Position numbers and translations under genes: made by a program
Notes under the pieces: model-generated
Told to the model about the DNA's origin: nothing
The model's database searches: none
The model's input: only the letters and a program-made list of their open reading frames with translations
NCBI GenBank assembly: GCA_964516515.1
Contig: CAZEYA010000002.1
Coordinates: 1-64,000, forward strand
Length of the DNA stretch: 64,000 nt
Origin: JANNOG01 sp964516515
Lineage (GTDB): Bacteria > Actinomycetota > Actinomycetes > Actinomycetales > JBBAYJ01
Direction of reading: 5' to 3'
Shown: positions 43,578 through 52,312 of the stretch, one piece after another
Numbering within the stretch: position 1 is the stretch's first letter
How the letters are laid out: every line of letters begins with the position of its first letter

Positions 43578-44567
43578 TCAGAATTCGGTGAGCTGCTCGG
43601 CCAGGGCTCTGCCTTGGTCGTGCCCGGCCCGGGCCGCGGCCGGACGCATAGACAGGTCCATCGCATTGGGGCCGAACATGTGCTCGGAACTGCTGTCCGG
43701 GACGATGGTTTCTACTCTGCTGCCGCGTGCGCGTAGCTCGTCGATCTGTGTCGCGAGGTGCATGCCCCAGTCCAGCGGTTGCAAGCTTCTGCCGCCGAAG
43801 GGTGACAGCACCAGCACCCGTGCGTATCCGGCTGCCAGATCGGCATTCTCGGCGTTGGATCGGTAGCCGCCGTCGATGTATCGGTTGTCCCCGATCCTGT
43901 ACGGAAGGCCACTGGCACAGCTGGCGGCGACGGCGTCCGCCAGGTCGACTCCGCTGTGACGGTCGAACACGACCGGTTCACCTGTCTGGGCATCGACCGC
44001 CGTGAGGACCACCGTTCGCCACGGCCAGAGCTGACTGGGCAGCCGCGAGGCGACGGTGGCGCGCCCCTGTGTTTGCCAGGAGCCGTCCGACTTCGCATCC
44101 ATGTCGAGGGCCGCCGCGCCCAATCTGCGGCGCATGTCAGCCGCATCCTCAGCGGAGGCGATGATCTTGCTGATCCACTCCAGGTGGTCCGCCACCGGCC
44201 TGATCGGTACGCGTCCTCGGTCGGATCCGACCGGACCGGTCCGTGGCTGGGGGGCAGCGGCAAGGGTGGCGGCAAAGAGCTCGGTCGGGGTCGCGCCAGC
44301 TATCTGGACCGCGGCCGTCGAGCCGGCTGACGTCCCGATGGTCAGGTCGGCTGTGGTCACGTCCAGCCCGGCGTCGAACAGGCCGGCGACGACGCCGATC
44401 AGCCACGCGTTGCCTGTCGATCCGCCGCCACCGAGGACCAACGCTCGCTCGCCCGCGGCGGGCGACCGGTTTGTGGCGTCGACCCGCGGCTGATCCTGGT
44501 CGGGCCTCGGCCGGTCGCAGGCCGTCGGCGGGGTGAGGTGCGGAGTTGAAGAAGGTGTTGTGTTCAT
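43578..44567 (-). CDS. Patatin-like phospholipase
   Basis: 329 residues. LVLGGGGSTGNAWLIGV is the oxyanion loop, GTSAG (78-82) holds nucleophile S80, and IDGGY (D232) completes the Ser-Asp dyad. It is a soluble lipid acyl hydrolase by family. The N-terminal 40 residues are Thr/Pro-rich and probably disordered. Its leader region has a small ORF and a hairpin (separate entries). Confidence 0.88.
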   Translation of the reverse strand: MNTTPSSTPHLTPPTACDRPRPDQDQPRVDATNRSPAAGERALVLGGGGSTGNAWLIGVVAGLFDAGLDVTTADLTIGTSAGSTAAVQIAGATPTELFAATLAAAPQPRTGPVGSDRGRVPIRPVADHLEWISKIIASAEDAADMRRRLGAAALDMDAKSDGSWQTQGRATVASRLPSQLWPWRTVVLTAVDAQTGEPVVFDRHSGVDLADAVAASCASGLPYRIGDNRYIDGGYRSNAENADLAAGYARVLVLSPFGGRSLQPLDWGMHLATQIDELRARGSRVETIVPDSSSEHMFGPNAMDLSMRPAAARAGHDQGRALAEQLTEF

Positions 44568-44595
44568 GGGAGTCGCCTTTCGCGGAGTGCCTGTC

Positions 44596-44653
44596 GGGCG
44601 CTCCCAGTGGCGACTACCTCAGTCGCGAAATCGTGGACTGCGGGGGAGCGCCC
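44596..44653 (-). promoter_or_regulatory. Nested hairpin in the patatin leader
   Basis: GGGCGCTCCC (44596-44605) pairs perfectly with GGGAGCGCCC (44644-44653); inside, GCGACT and AGTCGC form a 6-bp stem. It lies between the start codon of the patatin gene and a possible leader peptide start, so it may act as an attenuator or translational switch. Inference from pairing alone. Confidence 0.4.
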
Positions 44654-44673
44654 ACTGTGGATCCTGCGTTCAT
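44614..44673 (-). CDS. Possible 19-aa leader peptide upstream of the patatin gene
   Basis: ATG 44673 follows GGAGG (44686-44682) at 8 bases, and the frame encodes MNAGSTVGAPPQSTISRLR ending in TAG at 44614. The sequence overlaps a stem-loop arm at 44644-44653, so translation could open or close it. No homology known. Confidence 0.3.
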   Translation of the reverse strand: MNAGSTVGAPPQSTISRLR

Positions 44674-44914
44674 GAGTCTCACCTCCCGCCGACGGATCAC
44701 GATTGCAAAGACGCTAGCACCAGCGGCGGCGCGAGTGCGCAATTGACATCATCCTGTCGACTGCCGTGTGACTGTCGAACGCGCCGCCGACCGCTACACC
44801 CTCATCTGTGATGAGCCTGAAACGGGTCGGCCCCGCACCTCAATGGGAACCGAAACCCGCAGGTAATTCGTCGACGCGGTCCGCAGTCAGCTCTGTGCAG
44901 GAGAACAGTCCTCC
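44674..44914. other. Intergenic remainder upstream of the patatin leader
   Basis: No gene is called in these 241 bases. TTGACA at 44746 on the plus strand has no clear -10 partner, and a 32-codon plus-strand frame (44768-44866, containing ERAADRYTLICDE) has no ribosome site and no recognised family. Confidence 0.4.
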
Positions 44915-45065
44915 TCAAGGACGCGGGCGTTCTTTGGCTACAGCCTCGCGAATCGACTCGCGAATCGACTCGCGGATCACCTCCGCGGAGACCCCGCGCT
45001 GCCCGGCAATCCGCTTCACTGCCCGCAGCATGTCGTTCCGTCAAGTACAGCGTCGTCTTGAACAT
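44915..45065 (-). pseudogene. Frameshifted CopG-type antitoxin
   Basis: MFKTTLYLTER opens the ribbon-helix-helix strand, but the frame then turns to low-quality sequence. A one-base shift near 45030 restores MLRAVKRIAGQRGVSAEVIRESIRESIREAVAKE, the helix pair of CopG/Arc antitoxins. The tandem Ile-Arg-Glu-Ser comes from a 12-bp duplication (cgcgaatcgact). No toxin gene remains nearby. Confidence 0.65.
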
Positions 45066-45090
45066 GCCAGCTGTGGCACCACTGGTCGTG

Positions 45091-46416
45091 CTAACCGGTC
45101 AGGGCGTCGCGCATCGGGACGAACTTGGCGGCGGACTCGGCCAGCTCGGCCTCGGGATCGGATCCGGCCACGATCCCGCACCCTGCGAACAGGCGGACCT
45201 CGCGCCGATCCTCGCTGACCCGGCCGCAGCGCAACGCAATCGCCCACTCGCCGTCCCCCGAGGCGTCCAGCCACCCGACGGGACCGGCGTAGCGGTCGCG
45301 GTCCATCCCCTCGATCTCGGTGATGACCGCCTGCGCCACCTTGGTCGGCGTGCCCCCGACCGCCGCCGACGGGTGCAGCGCCGCGGCGATGGCCAGGGAT
45401 GACACCGAATCGGCCAGCACCCCCGTGACGTCTGTCGCCAGGTGCATGACGTTGGCCAGGTGCAGCACGTACGGCCCCTCCGGCACGTTCATGCCCGAGC
45501 ACAACGGCCGCAGCGAGTCGGCGACGCTGCGCACCGCGAACTGGTGCTCGACCAGGTCCTTGCCGGATCGGGTCAGCGATGCTGCCAGCGCGAGGTCCCG
45601 CTCGTCGTTGCCGGAGCGGCGGATCGTCCCCGCCAGCACCCGGGAGGCCACCAAGCCCCCTTCGGTCCTCGCCAGCATCTCCGGTGTCGCGCCCAGGAGG
45701 CCGTCGACCGCGAACGTCCAGGTCGTCGGGTAGCGCTCGGCCAGTCGGCGCAGCACCGCTCGCGGATCGACGGGTTCGGCCGCGCGGGCGATGAGGTCGC
45801 GGGCCAGCACGACCTTGTCCACCTCGCCGGTCTCGATCCGTGACACCGCGGTGGCGATCACGGACTCCCACGCCGGCCCCGGCAGAGCGCCATCGACGAA
45901 GACCACATCCACGGGATCCGGCGCCGGCCGCGGCCGCAACGGCTCCATGCTGCCCGGCAACTCGCGCCCGGTCGTCACCCGGGTCAGCCAGCACCGGCCG
46001 TCACGCTGTCCGACCAGCACCGACGGCACCACCAGAGCGCCTCCGGCGGGGGAGTCGTCGGAGAAGGCGAACGAGCCCAGCGCTACCAGTCCGGTGCCGC
46101 GCCGCCGGACCTCGTCGCGCACCACCGCGTGCCGCACGACGTCGCGCCAGGCGTGCTCGGCCTCGATGAACCGGCCCGCCCCTGCCGTCCCGATCCGCAG
46201 CGCCTCCCCCCAGGCGACCAGGCCCTCGCCGTTTCGCACCCACGCATGCGCCGACGGATCGGGGGCCAGATCGAGCAGCGGTCCAGGGTCGTCGATCTCC
46301 ACGGTCCGCACCACGAGCTGGGCGAGCGCCGGGATGTCGACGGGGACGCCACGAAGGGCGGCCGGCGGAATGCGCACGCCGCCGCGATCATCGTCGGTCC
46401 GCGTGGACATCAACAT
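45091..46416 (-). CDS. menF: Isochorismate synthase
   Basis: 441 residues of the chorismate-binding family. KVVLARDLIARA, FLLGATPEMLARTEGGLVASRVLAGT-like middle (DGLLGATPEML, VLAGTIRRSGNDERD), LHPSAAVGGTPTKVA and GWLDASGDGEWAIALR with the C-terminal LFAGCGIVAGSDPEAELAE contain the magnesium and substrate residues. It supplies isochorismate to MenD. ATG 46416 or 46410 starts the protein; the longer frame overlaps menG. Divergent from menG. Confidence 0.9.
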   Translation of the reverse strand: MLMSTRTDDDRGGVRIPPAALRGVPVDIPALAQLVVRTVEIDDPGPLLDLAPDPSAHAWVRNGEGLVAWGEALRIGTAGAGRFIEAEHAWRDVVRHAVVRDEVRRRGTGLVALGSFAFSDDSPAGGALVVPSVLVGQRDGRCWLTRVTTGRELPGSMEPLRPRPAPDPVDVVFVDGALPGPAWESVIATAVSRIETGEVDKVVLARDLIARAAEPVDPRAVLRRLAERYPTTWTFAVDGLLGATPEMLARTEGGLVASRVLAGTIRRSGNDERDLALAASLTRSGKDLVEHQFAVRSVADSLRPLCSGMNVPEGPYVLHLANVMHLATDVTGVLADSVSSLAIAAALHPSAAVGGTPTKVAQAVITEIEGMDRDRYAGPVGWLDASGDGEWAIALRCGRVSEDRREVRLFAGCGIVAGSDPEAELAESAAKFVPMRDALTG

Positions 46417-46493
46417 CAGAGTAGGACCCGGCCCGACTCCGGTCACGGGTGGCCCGGACCGCCCCGCACCGCGCGTGTCACGATTGGTCCGTG

Positions 46494-47228
46494 GTGAGCC
46501 AGGTGCACGCACCCGACACCGGGTCCGACGACACCAGGGCGCAGCTGGACAAGCAGCCGCACGAGGTTGCCGCGATGTTCGACCAGGTGGCCCCGAAGTA
46601 CGACCGCACCAACGCCCTGCTGTCGCTGGGCTCGGACCGCCGGTGGCGACGCCTGGTCCGCCGTGCCCTCGACCTCCGTCCAGGTCAGCGGGTCTTGGAT
46701 CTTGCCGCCGGGACCGGGACCTCGACGGTGCCGTTCGCCGAGGCGGGGCACGAGGCGCTCGGCTGCGACTTCAGTCTCGGCATGCTCGCGGTCGGTCGTG
46801 CCGCCCGGCCGACGCTGCCGCTGGTCGCCGGGGACGCCACTCGGCTCCCGTTCGCCGACCAGTCCTTCGACGCGGTCACGATCTCCTTCGGATTGCGGAA
46901 CGTCGTCGACCCGGACGCCGCCCTGACCGAGATGTGGCGGGTCACGCGGCCGTCGGGCCGTCTCGTGGTGTGTGAGTTCTCCCACCCCACCAACAGGGCG
47001 TTCCGCCAGCTGTACGAGAGATACCTGATCCGGGTGCTACCTGCGGTGGCGGAACGGTCGTCGAGCAACGCCGACGCCTACGACTACCTCGCCGAGTCCA
47101 TCCTGGCCTGGCCCGATCAAGCCCAGCTTGCCCGCCGCATCGAGCGGGCCGGCTGGGGTGCGGTGGAGTGGCGCGACCTCACATTCGGCGTGGTCGCCCT
47201 GCATCGCGCGATGCGGCCCTGGCACTGA
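46494..47228 (+). CDS. menG: Demethylmenaquinone methyltransferase
   Basis: 244 residues. The UbiE family motif HEVAAMFDQVAPKYDRTNALLSLGSDRRWRR, SAM-binding VLDLAAGTGT, and ISFGLRNVVDPDAALTEMWRV are complete. It adds the last methyl group to menaquinone using S-adenosylmethionine. GTG 46494 (or 46491) is the start. The 3' end overlaps the convergent FAD oxidoreductase by 50 bases. Confidence 0.92.
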   Translation: MSQVHAPDTGSDDTRAQLDKQPHEVAAMFDQVAPKYDRTNALLSLGSDRRWRRLVRRALDLRPGQRVLDLAAGTGTSTVPFAEAGHEALGCDFSLGMLAVGRAARPTLPLVAGDATRLPFADQSFDAVTISFGLRNVVDPDAALTEMWRVTRPSGRLVVCEFSHPTNRAFRQLYERYLIRVLPAVAERSSSNADAYDYLAESILAWPDQAQLARRIERAGWGAVEWRDLTFGVVALHRAMRPWH

Positions 47229-48354
47229 CGAGCGACGCGCGGCCCGGTGACAGAGCTGCCACCACCTCGGTGTCGACCGGCGGTGGGGCGCCGGTGACGA
47301 GTGCGGCAGCCAACTCGCCCATTGCCGGCGCGGTCTGGATGCCGTAGCCGCCCTGGCCCACCAGCCAGATGAAGGCCGGCTCGTCGGGGTCGCCGCCGAC
47401 GACCGGCACCCGGTCGGGTGCGAACGTCCGCAGCCCCGCCCATGCCCGCGACACCGACCGGATGCCCAGCGTCGTCCGTTCGTTGATGGCCTCGATCGCG
47501 CGAGCGATGTCCACCTGGTCGGGGCGCGCGTCACCTGCGGGCACCGGGGTCTCATCGGCCGGTGAGCACAGCAGCAGTCCGGCATCGGGCTTGACGTACC
47601 AGGCCTCCGCTGCGTCGTTGATCAGCGGCCAGTCGGCTGCCTCGGGCGGCGCCGTCACCAGGAACGCCGTCCGGCGCAGCGGTGACAACCCGAGCGGCTG
47701 CAGCGCGGCCAGCGCCGCCACCTCGTCCCCCCACGCGCCGGCCGCGTTGACCACGGTCCCGGCCGAGACCGCGCCCTTTGGCGTCGTGATCCGCCAGGAC
47801 CCGTCGTCGCGGCGGAGGCCGGTGACCGGGGCCGAGGTGATGACCGAGCCGCCCGCGGCGCGCAGCCGCTTCAGGTGCAGCTGATGCAGGGCGTCGACGT
47901 CGATGTCGGCCGATCCGGTGTCGAGGGTCGCGGCACTGACATACCTGCGCCGCAGGGCCGGGACCAGTGCCACCGCCTCGTCGGGGCTCAGTGCCGTCAG
48001 CGGCGTGCCACTCGCGGCGGACTGCGCCAGCACCTCCTCGAGGTGCCATTCCTCGCCGGGTGCGGCGACGCTGAGCACGGCACGGGGCCGCAGCAGGGGG
48101 CCGTTGACAGAATCCGCGGGCGGATGAGCGAGCAGATCGTGGCTGGCCGCCGTCAGCGCCCACACCGCGGGCGGCCCGTAGGTGGGGATGTACTGGGCGG
48201 CGGACCGCCCTGTCGAGTGATACCCCGGCTGGCTCTCGCGCTCCAGCACCATCACACCAAGGCCGGATCTGACGAGACAGTCCGCCGCGGCGGCCCCTGC
48301 AATGCCGGCCCCGATCACCACCACGTCCACCGTTGCGGGCAGGTCGAGCACCAA
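47179..48354 (-). CDS. FAD-dependent oxidoreductase, DAO family
   Basis: 391 residues. VVVIGAGIAGAAAADCLVRSGLGVMVLERESQPGYHSTGRSAA is the FAD-binding GxGxxG and following loop; VNAAGAWGDEVA and FIWLVGQGGYGIQTAPAMGELAAALV complete the DAO fold. It is closest in look to amino-acid or glycine-type oxidases and dehydrogenases; the substrate is open. Adjacent to menG in several actinobacterial maps. Confidence 0.82.
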   Translation of the reverse strand: MVLDLPATVDVVVIGAGIAGAAAADCLVRSGLGVMVLERESQPGYHSTGRSAAQYIPTYGPPAVWALTAASHDLLAHPPADSVNGPLLRPRAVLSVAAPGEEWHLEEVLAQSAASGTPLTALSPDEAVALVPALRRRYVSAATLDTGSADIDVDALHQLHLKRLRAAGGSVITSAPVTGLRRDDGSWRITTPKGAVSAGTVVNAAGAWGDEVAALAALQPLGLSPLRRTAFLVTAPPEAADWPLINDAAEAWYVKPDAGLLLCSPADETPVPAGDARPDQVDIARAIEAINERTTLGIRSVSRAWAGLRTFAPDRVPVVGGDPDEPAFIWLVGQGGYGIQTAPAMGELAAALVTGAPPPVDTEVVAALSPGRASLVSARAASRDAGRPRRM

Positions 48355-48403
48355 CGAAGGCTAGACGTCAGGCGGCCCGCCTCATGTTCGCTGGCGATCT
48401 CGT

Positions 48404-49156
48404 CTAGCGGTCGAGCTGCATCCTGCGCCACGAGAGTGCCGTGAGCACGGTCGCGACGCCGGCGAAGGGGATGAGCAGCGAGAGCTGCACCGGCGACACC
48501 TCGGTGCCGGAGGTCACGGCCCACAGGGCGGGCGCGGCGAGCGGCATCCATCCGCCGAGTCCGGCGAGTACCGACACCTGGGCGACCACGACCAGCCCGA
48601 TGGCGACGCTGACCCCACCGAGGACCGATCGGCTGAGCGTCGCCGCCCAGGCGACCGGCAGCGTGATCGCCGCGGACATGATCGCGAGAGCGACCTGCCT
48701 CGCGAGCGCTTCCCACGTGTCGTGATGAAGCGGGCCGAGACCGCTGATCAGTCCGACGAGGATGAGGACCGCAGCGAGCAGCACGCTCATGATCACGACC
48801 CAGGCTGCGTAGATGAGCAGCTTGGCCATGGCGATCGTCGAGCGCCGGATGGGGAGGGCGAACAGTCCTGTGACGGTGCCGTCCCCGAACTCGCGGCCGA
48901 ACATCCAGGCGAGGACTACCGCGAAGCCTCCCAGCCCCCCGGCGCCGGTGATCTGCGCGGCAGCGAGCATGAAGCCCTTCCAGTCACCTGTAGCGGCCGG
49001 CCCGAGCTTGGCCAGGAGCTGCGGGTCATCGGAATGCGCGGCGAGCAGCATCGACCCGCTCAATACGGCAATGCCCGCCACCACCGCCAAGGACCCGACC
49101 CGCCCCACCGTTGAATGGGCGAGCTTGACCACTTCGGCCCACAGCGCTGCCCTCAT
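48404..49156 (-). CDS. ABC-2 type transporter permease
   Basis: 250 residues, six membrane helices. The N-terminus MRAALWAEVVKLAHSTVGRVG and GREFGDGTVTGLFALPIRRSTIAMAKLL match ABC-2 permeases that work with stand-alone ATPases. Start overlaps the ATPase stop (ATGA). Function in export is likely; cargo unknown. Confidence 0.85.
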   Translation of the reverse strand: MRAALWAEVVKLAHSTVGRVGSLAVVAGIAVLSGSMLLAAHSDDPQLLAKLGPAATGDWKGFMLAAAQITGAGGLGGFAVVLAWMFGREFGDGTVTGLFALPIRRSTIAMAKLLIYAAWVVIMSVLLAAVLILVGLISGLGPLHHDTWEALARQVALAIMSAAITLPVAWAATLSRSVLGGVSVAIGLVVVAQVSVLAGLGGWMPLAAPALWAVTSGTEVSPVQLSLLIPFAGVATVLTALSWRRMQLDR

Positions 49157-49872
49157 CGACTCGACTTCTCGTCATCCATGCGCACCGACTCGAAGAACGC
49201 GTGCTCGATCGCGGGCGTCGACGGATCCAGCCCGCCGATCAGTCGACCGGCGTTCATCACCACGATCCGATCCGCGATCCGCGCCACCTCGTCGAGATGG
49301 TGACTGCTCACGAGGATGGCGGCGCCCTGGCCGGCGCGTCGCAGGAGGCTCTCACGAAGCCGGATCACGCCGGCCGGATCAAGCCCGTTGGTCGGCTCGT
49401 CGAGCACGATCAGCTGCGGATTGTGCTGGAGCGCGGCGGCAAGGCCGACCCGCTGCCTGTTGCCGAGCGAGAGCGCGCGCACCCGTCGAGTTGCATAAGC
49501 TTCGAGGGCGAGCTCGTCGATGATCCCGTCGACCGCAGCGGCGATATCGGGTACACCGCGAAGTCGCGCACTGAGCTCCAGGTTCTGTCGGGCCGTGAGC
49601 TCGGGGTAGGCGAGCGGGTACTCGACCAGGTGGCCGACCTTCGCCCACGCCTCGCGCGGAGCCTCGGCCAGAAGGTGACCGTAGATGCGAACCTCGCCCT
49701 GCTGGGGTCGCAGCATGCCGAGCAGAACGCGCATCAGGGTGGACTTGCCCGCCCCGTTGAGACCGACCAGCGCGACGATCTCGCCGAGCGGCAGGCGAAG
49801 GTCGAGGTCGAAGACGCCGGCCCCGTTCGCGAATGCTCGCGTCGCGCTCGCGGCGACCAGTACATCGGTCAT
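49153..49872 (-). CDS. ABC transporter ATP-binding protein
   Basis: 239 residues: Walker A GLNGAGKST, signature LSLGNRQRVGLAAALQHNPQ (SLGN in place of SGGQ), Walker B LIVLDEPTNGLDPAG, H-loop SSHH. Typical partner of the ABC-2 permease at 48404-49156. ATG 49872 overlaps the TetR stop by ATGA, so the three genes are one operon. Confidence 0.9.
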   Translation of the reverse strand: MTDVLVAASATRAFANGAGVFDLDLRLPLGEIVALVGLNGAGKSTLMRVLLGMLRPQQGEVRIYGHLLAEAPREAWAKVGHLVEYPLAYPELTARQNLELSARLRGVPDIAAAVDGIIDELALEAYATRRVRALSLGNRQRVGLAAALQHNPQLIVLDEPTNGLDPAGVIRLRESLLRRAGQGAAILVSSHHLDEVARIADRIVVMNAGRLIGGLDPSTPAIEHAFFESVRMDDEKSSR

Positions 49873-50420
49873 CGTGCCCCTCCCCTGAGAACGCGAAGCG
49901 CCGCAGCGATCGCCGTCCCCAACTCGGGGTCGACTCCGTCGGCCCAATCGAGGAGGGCGGCGTTCAACGCGCCGACGGTGGCGGACGCAGCGATGCGCGC
50001 ATCGGAGCCTGATGCACCACGTGCCGTCAACGCGTCGGCAATCGCCGCCTCGGTTTCCGCGCTGTTCCGTGCCAGGGCACCGCGAAGCGAAGGGGTGCGC
50101 GACACGATCCGAAGCCGCTCCCGAACTTCCGCGCTGCCTGGCGCCGGCACCCCGCTCCAGGCATCGACGACACCGCCGATCGCGGCCGCAAGGGGTGGCA
50201 GATCGACCGGCTGACGGCGAATCGCCTCGGCGATGAGTGGGTCGTACGGATCTGCGATGAGCACAGCATCCTTCGACGTGAAGTGACGGAAGAAGGTCAT
50301 CTCGGTGACCCCGGCACGCTCGGCGATCGCCGCTGCCGTCGTGGTGTCGTAGCCCCGCTCGTCGAACAGCTCCAGCGCGGCCCGCATCAACGTGGCTCGC
50401 GTTCGCTCGGCTTTGGTCAC
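49869..50420 (-). CDS. TetR regulator of the ABC operon
   Basis: 183 residues. HTH RATLMRAALELFDERGYDTTTAAAIAERAGVTEMTFFRHFTSKDAVL is complete. The GTG at 50420 lies 7 bases after a good -10 box, so the message is leaderless. A 15-bp palindrome lies between the -35 and -10 boxes, the likely self-binding site. First gene of the three-gene operon; the family often senses drugs that the transporter exports. Confidence 0.9.
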   Translation of the reverse strand: MTKAERTRATLMRAALELFDERGYDTTTAAAIAERAGVTEMTFFRHFTSKDAVLIADPYDPLIAEAIRRQPVDLPPLAAAIGGVVDAWSGVPAPGSAEVRERLRIVSRTPSLRGALARNSAETEAAIADALTARGASGSDARIAASATVGALNAALLDWADGVDPELGTAIAAALRVLRGGAR

Positions 50421-50426
50421 GGCGTA

Positions 50427-50455
50427 ATGTTAGTGACTAACACTCCGAGAGGCAA
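50427..50455 (-). promoter_or_regulatory. Leaderless promoter with 15-bp TetR operator
   Basis: On the minus strand TTGCCT (50455-50450) and TAACAT (50432-50427) are spaced 17 bases, then six bases lead to the GTG start. TGTTAGTGACTAACA at 50428-50442 is a perfect palindrome covering the -10 box. Confidence 0.75.
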
Positions 50456-50547
50456 GCGAGCTCAGGTCTTTCACGTCCCTGGACATCACAGGAGCTCGAC
50501 GGCCGGCTACCCCGGTTGGTGGGTCCGTCGGGGCGTCCGTAGGCTGG

Positions 50548-50565
50548 TTGTGCAGCAGTGCACAA
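50548..50565 (+). promoter_or_regulatory. Rex-like palindrome upstream of menJ-nuo
   Basis: TTGTGCAGCAGTGCACAA has perfect 7-base arms around GCAG. The Rex consensus is TTGTGAAnnnnTTCACAA; this site differs by one base in each arm (C for A, G for T). TTGGTG (50516-50521) and TAGGCT (50540-50545) make a probable promoter whose start point falls inside the palindrome. In Streptomyces, Rex is known to control respiratory genes in response to NADH/NAD+. Confidence 0.55.
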
Positions 50566-50603
50566 GCTGGGTTCCCGTGACCTTGAGAGGGGTTGGCGCC
50601 GCC

Positions 50604-51935
50604 ATGTCGCCCACTGATCCCCGCCAGGCAGACGTCGCCGTCGTCGGCGCTGGCCCGGCAGGGTCGACGGTCGCCGCCTACCTGGCCCGCGCCGGCCTCG
50701 ACGTCGTCGTGCTGGAGAAGTCGGCCTTCCCACGCGAGAAGGTGTGCGGCGACGGGATCACGCCACGGGGTGTCAAAGAGCTGGTCAGCCTCGGCGTCGC
50801 CCACCCAGAGAGCGACGGCTGGATCCGCAACAAGGGCCTGCGGCTGGTCGGGCACGACCGCAGCATCGAGATCGACTGGCCGGACATCACCGGCGTGCCC
50901 AGCTACGGACTGGTCCGGCCGCGGCAGGATTTCGACGAGGTGCTCGCCCGCCACGCCGCACACCACGGCGCCACCGTCCTCGAACGCCACTCGGTGACCT
51001 CACCGGTGGTCGACGACGCGACCGGCCGGGTCAGCGGAGTCACCGCGGCGGTGCTGGACGAGCGGGGGCGAAAGACCGGCGAGACGTTGACCGTGAACGC
51101 CCCGGTGGTCATCGCCGCCGACGGCAACTCCTCCCGGCTGGGCCTGGCGATCGGCCTTCCCAAGCGGGACGACCGGCCGTTGGGGGTGGCCGTGCGGACC
51201 TACTACACCTCGCCGCGCACCCACGACGACTACCTCGAATCGTGGCTCGAATTGTGGGACGGCGAACCCAAACGCTCCAACCAGCTGCCCGGCTACGGCT
51301 GGATCTTCGGCGTCGGCGACGGCACCAGCAATGTCGGACTCGGCATCTTGTCGACGTCGAAGGCGTTCGGCAAGGTCGACTACCGCGACCTGCTGCTGAA
51401 GTGGCTGGCGACGCTGCCCGAGCAGTGGCAGTTCACGCCGGAGTTCCAGGTCGGCGAGATCCGGGGCGCGGCGCTGCCGATGGGCTTCAATCGCACTCCG
51501 CACTACCACCATGGCGTGCTGCTGGTCGGCGACGCGGGCGGCATGGTCAACCCCTTCAACGGCGAGGGCATCGCCTACGCGATGGCGAGTTCACGGATCG
51601 CCGCCGAGGTCGTGCTGCAGGCCATGGCCAAGGACGACGCGGCCCGGGAGCGGGCGCTGGCCACCTACCGCCAGGCGGTCGCCGCCGAGCTCAGCTCGTA
51701 CTACGCCCTGGGGCGGATCTTCGTCCGGTTGATCGGCAACCCGCGGTTCATGGCCGCCATCACCCGCATCGGGATGCCCCGGCCGATGGTGATGCGCTTC
51801 GCGGTCAAACTGCTCGCCAATGTCTACGAGGCCCGCGGCGGCGACGTGCTGGACCGGCTGGTGGCACTCATGACGCGCGTCGTACCGGGCCGGACGGACC
51901 TCACCGCCGGCCCCGCCGCTAGGGTGCGCGCGTGA
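50604..51935 (+). CDS. menJ: Geranylgeranyl-reductase-family FAD enzyme, MenJ-like
   Basis: 443 residues. FAD-binding VAVVGAGPAGSTVAAYLARAGLDVVVLEK, then REKVCGDGITPRGVKEL, VIAADGNSSRL and LLVGDAGGMVNPFNGEGIAYAMASS are typical of the geranylgeranyl reductase family. MenJ in mycobacteria saturates one isoprene unit of menaquinone. Its position directly before nuoA (GTGA overlap) ties it to respiration. ATG 50604 is chosen; GTG 50577 is in frame. Confidence 0.85.
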   Translation: MSPTDPRQADVAVVGAGPAGSTVAAYLARAGLDVVVLEKSAFPREKVCGDGITPRGVKELVSLGVAHPESDGWIRNKGLRLVGHDRSIEIDWPDITGVPSYGLVRPRQDFDEVLARHAAHHGATVLERHSVTSPVVDDATGRVSGVTAAVLDERGRKTGETLTVNAPVVIAADGNSSRLGLAIGLPKRDDRPLGVAVRTYYTSPRTHDDYLESWLELWDGEPKRSNQLPGYGWIFGVGDGTSNVGLGILSTSKAFGKVDYRDLLLKWLATLPEQWQFTPEFQVGEIRGAALPMGFNRTPHYHHGVLLVGDAGGMVNPFNGEGIAYAMASSRIAAEVVLQAMAKDDAARERALATYRQAVAAELSSYYALGRIFVRLIGNPRFMAAITRIGMPRPMVMRFAVKLLANVYEARGGDVLDRLVALMTRVVPGRTDLTAGPAARVRA

Positions 51936-52291
51936 GTCCGTACGTCCCACTGCTGATCATGCTGGCACTTGGTGCCGGGTTCGCGGCGGTCTCGGTGATC
52001 GCGACATCGCTGATCGGGCCGGCCCGGTACAACCGCGCCAAGCTCGAGGCGTACGAGTGCGGCATCGAGCCGTCACCTCAGGCCAGCGGCGGCGGCAAGG
52101 TGCCGATCAAGTTCTATCTGATCGCGATGCTCTTCATCATCTTCGACATCGAGACGGTGTTCCTGTTTCCGTTCGCCATCGCCTTCAACCAGCTGGGGTT
52201 GTTCGCGGTGGTCGAGGTGCTGCTGTTCGTGGCGGCGGTGCTGGCGGCCTACGCCTACGTCTGGCGTCGCGGCGGGCTGGACTGGGACTGA
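51932..52291 (+). CDS. nuoA: NADH-quinone oxidoreductase subunit A
   Basis: 119 residues, three membrane helices. AYECGIEPSPQASGGGKVPIKFYLIAMLFIIFDIETVFLFPFA is the signature block of NuoA. GTG 51932 overlaps the menJ stop. First gene of the complex I operon, membrane arm near the quinone site. Confidence 0.94.
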   Translation: MSPYVPLLIMLALGAGFAAVSVIATSLIGPARYNRAKLEAYECGIEPSPQASGGGKVPIKFYLIAMLFIIFDIETVFLFPFAIAFNQLGLFAVVEVLLFVAAVLAAYAYVWRRGGLDWD

Positions 52292-52312
52292 TGAGGCCGA
52301 GGGAGATCACAC

